Shown here piece by piece: positions 63,860-64,000 of a DNA stretch of 64,000 nt. The stretch is taken from the NCBI GenBank assembly GCA_022843125.1, contig JALHOG010000005.1, forward strand, positions 1 to 64,000, given 5' to 3'. The translations under genes were made by a program, and so were the position numbers. Origin of the DNA: Ilumatobacteraceae bacterium. GTDB taxonomy: Bacteria; Actinomycetota; Acidimicrobiia; Acidimicrobiales; Ilumatobacteraceae. The first letter of the stretch is position 1. The number at the start of each line of letters is the position of its first letter. The notes beneath the pieces are model-generated. The model did not search any database. It had not been told where the DNA came from and saw nothing but the letters and a program-made list of their open reading frames with translations.

Positions 63860-63918
63860 AATCCGCACAAAGCGGCTCCGAACCCGGCACGCGGACCTGA
63901 ATCCGCTTTGCGCGGGTT
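63860..63918. terminator. Hairpin between menF and the convergent dehydratase-like gene
   Basis: AATCCGCACAAAGCGG (63860-63875) and CCGCTTTGCGCGGGTT (63903-63918) pair over 16 positions with one mismatch and one wobble; the 27-nt loop has further self-complementary bases (CCGAACCCG with the later CGGGTTCGG gives an alternative fold). It lies between convergent stops. Confidence 0.55.
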
Positions 63919-63928
63919 CGGGCGTGCG

Positions 63929-64000
63929 TCAGGCGGCGATCGTGGCGGGGTCGCAGTTGCTGCCGCAGACGACCACGACCACCCGTTCGGCGAGGGCGGG
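63929..64000 (-). CDS. C-terminal end of a serine/threonine dehydratase-like PLP enzyme (partial)
   Basis: Only the last 23 codons and the TGA (63929-63931) are inside the window. VVVVVCGSNCDPATIA matches the closing strand of threonine/serine dehydratase and racemase proteins (usually VV.VVCGGN.D). The rest lies beyond the window edge. Confidence 0.6.
   Translation of the reverse strand, partial: PALAERVVVVVCGSNCDPATIAA

Overview
The window is a gene-dense, high-GC stretch of a chromosome from the Actinomycetota. It has no phage, transposon, plasmid or CRISPR signal. The repair and translation block polA, rpsA, coaE, uvrB, uvrA, an MtrA/MtrB-type two-component pair with a lipoprotein gene, an F420-type luciferase-like oxidoreductase, menaquinone genes and actinobacterial LexA-type boxes all fit this phylum. 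The many acyl-CoA genes, the sulfide:quinone-oxidoreductase-like enzyme and the overall style suggest class Acidimicrobiia (Ilumatobacter-like), but that placement is inference.

Layout. 1-5.6 kb: tail of a membrane protein, a degenerate GGDEF protein, an MFS transporter, uvrA. 5.7-11.6 kb: a tightly overlapping plus-strand operon of DUF4129 protein, small membrane protein, MoxR ATPase, DUF58 protein, membrane protein and a NarL-type sensor kinase. 11.6-16.9 kb: a very large Ubl-FHA-FtsK(x3) ATPase of type VII-secretion style on the minus strand, with a LuxR-type regulator diverging from it. 17-27 kb: membrane proteins, uvrB, a gamma-glutamylcyclotransferase-like protein, a YhhN protein and a double GNAT. 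26.7-35.4 kb: coaE, rpsA, methyltransferase, sqr-like, polA, ANTAR regulator, an odd short leucine-type tRNA and an RDD protein. 35.5-40.4 kb: fatty-acid synthase genes fabD-fabH-fabG-acpP-fabF, with fabZ convergent. 40.5-45.6 kb: a minus-strand glyS-trpC-trpF-trpB-trpA run plus a small Cys-rich protein. 45.7-51.1 kb: RDD protein, recO, a degenerate UppS paralogue, and divergently uppS, dinG-type helicase and an enoyl-CoA hydratase. 51.1-55.7 kb: the MtrA/MtrB-like pair, a GerMN lipoprotein, era and a MaoC hydratase. 55.8-64 kb: carbonic anhydrase, LLM enzyme, serine hydrolase, acyl-CoA dehydrogenase, a GntR/YtrA-type module, ubiE/menG and menF, then the tail of a Ser/Thr-dehydratase-like gene.

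The most unusual signals are structural. Two long palindromes of 72 and 74 bp belong to one sequence family. One lies between the sqr-like gene and polA. The other is perfect and lies between trpC and trpF, holding the trpC stop codon. A third palindrome of 84 bp (36-bp arms) sits in frame inside menF and is translated as about 28 extra residues. These look like mobile or dispersed palindromic elements, the last resembling coding-sequence palindromic elements known from Rickettsia. Other points worth checking are a class-I-shaped tRNA with a leucine CAA anticodon, a 53-bp duplication of the fabH 3' end that now supplies the fabG start, a FabD with a biotinyl/lipoyl-like tail lacking the modifiable lysine, and a catalytically dead-looking UppS paralogue back to back with uppS.
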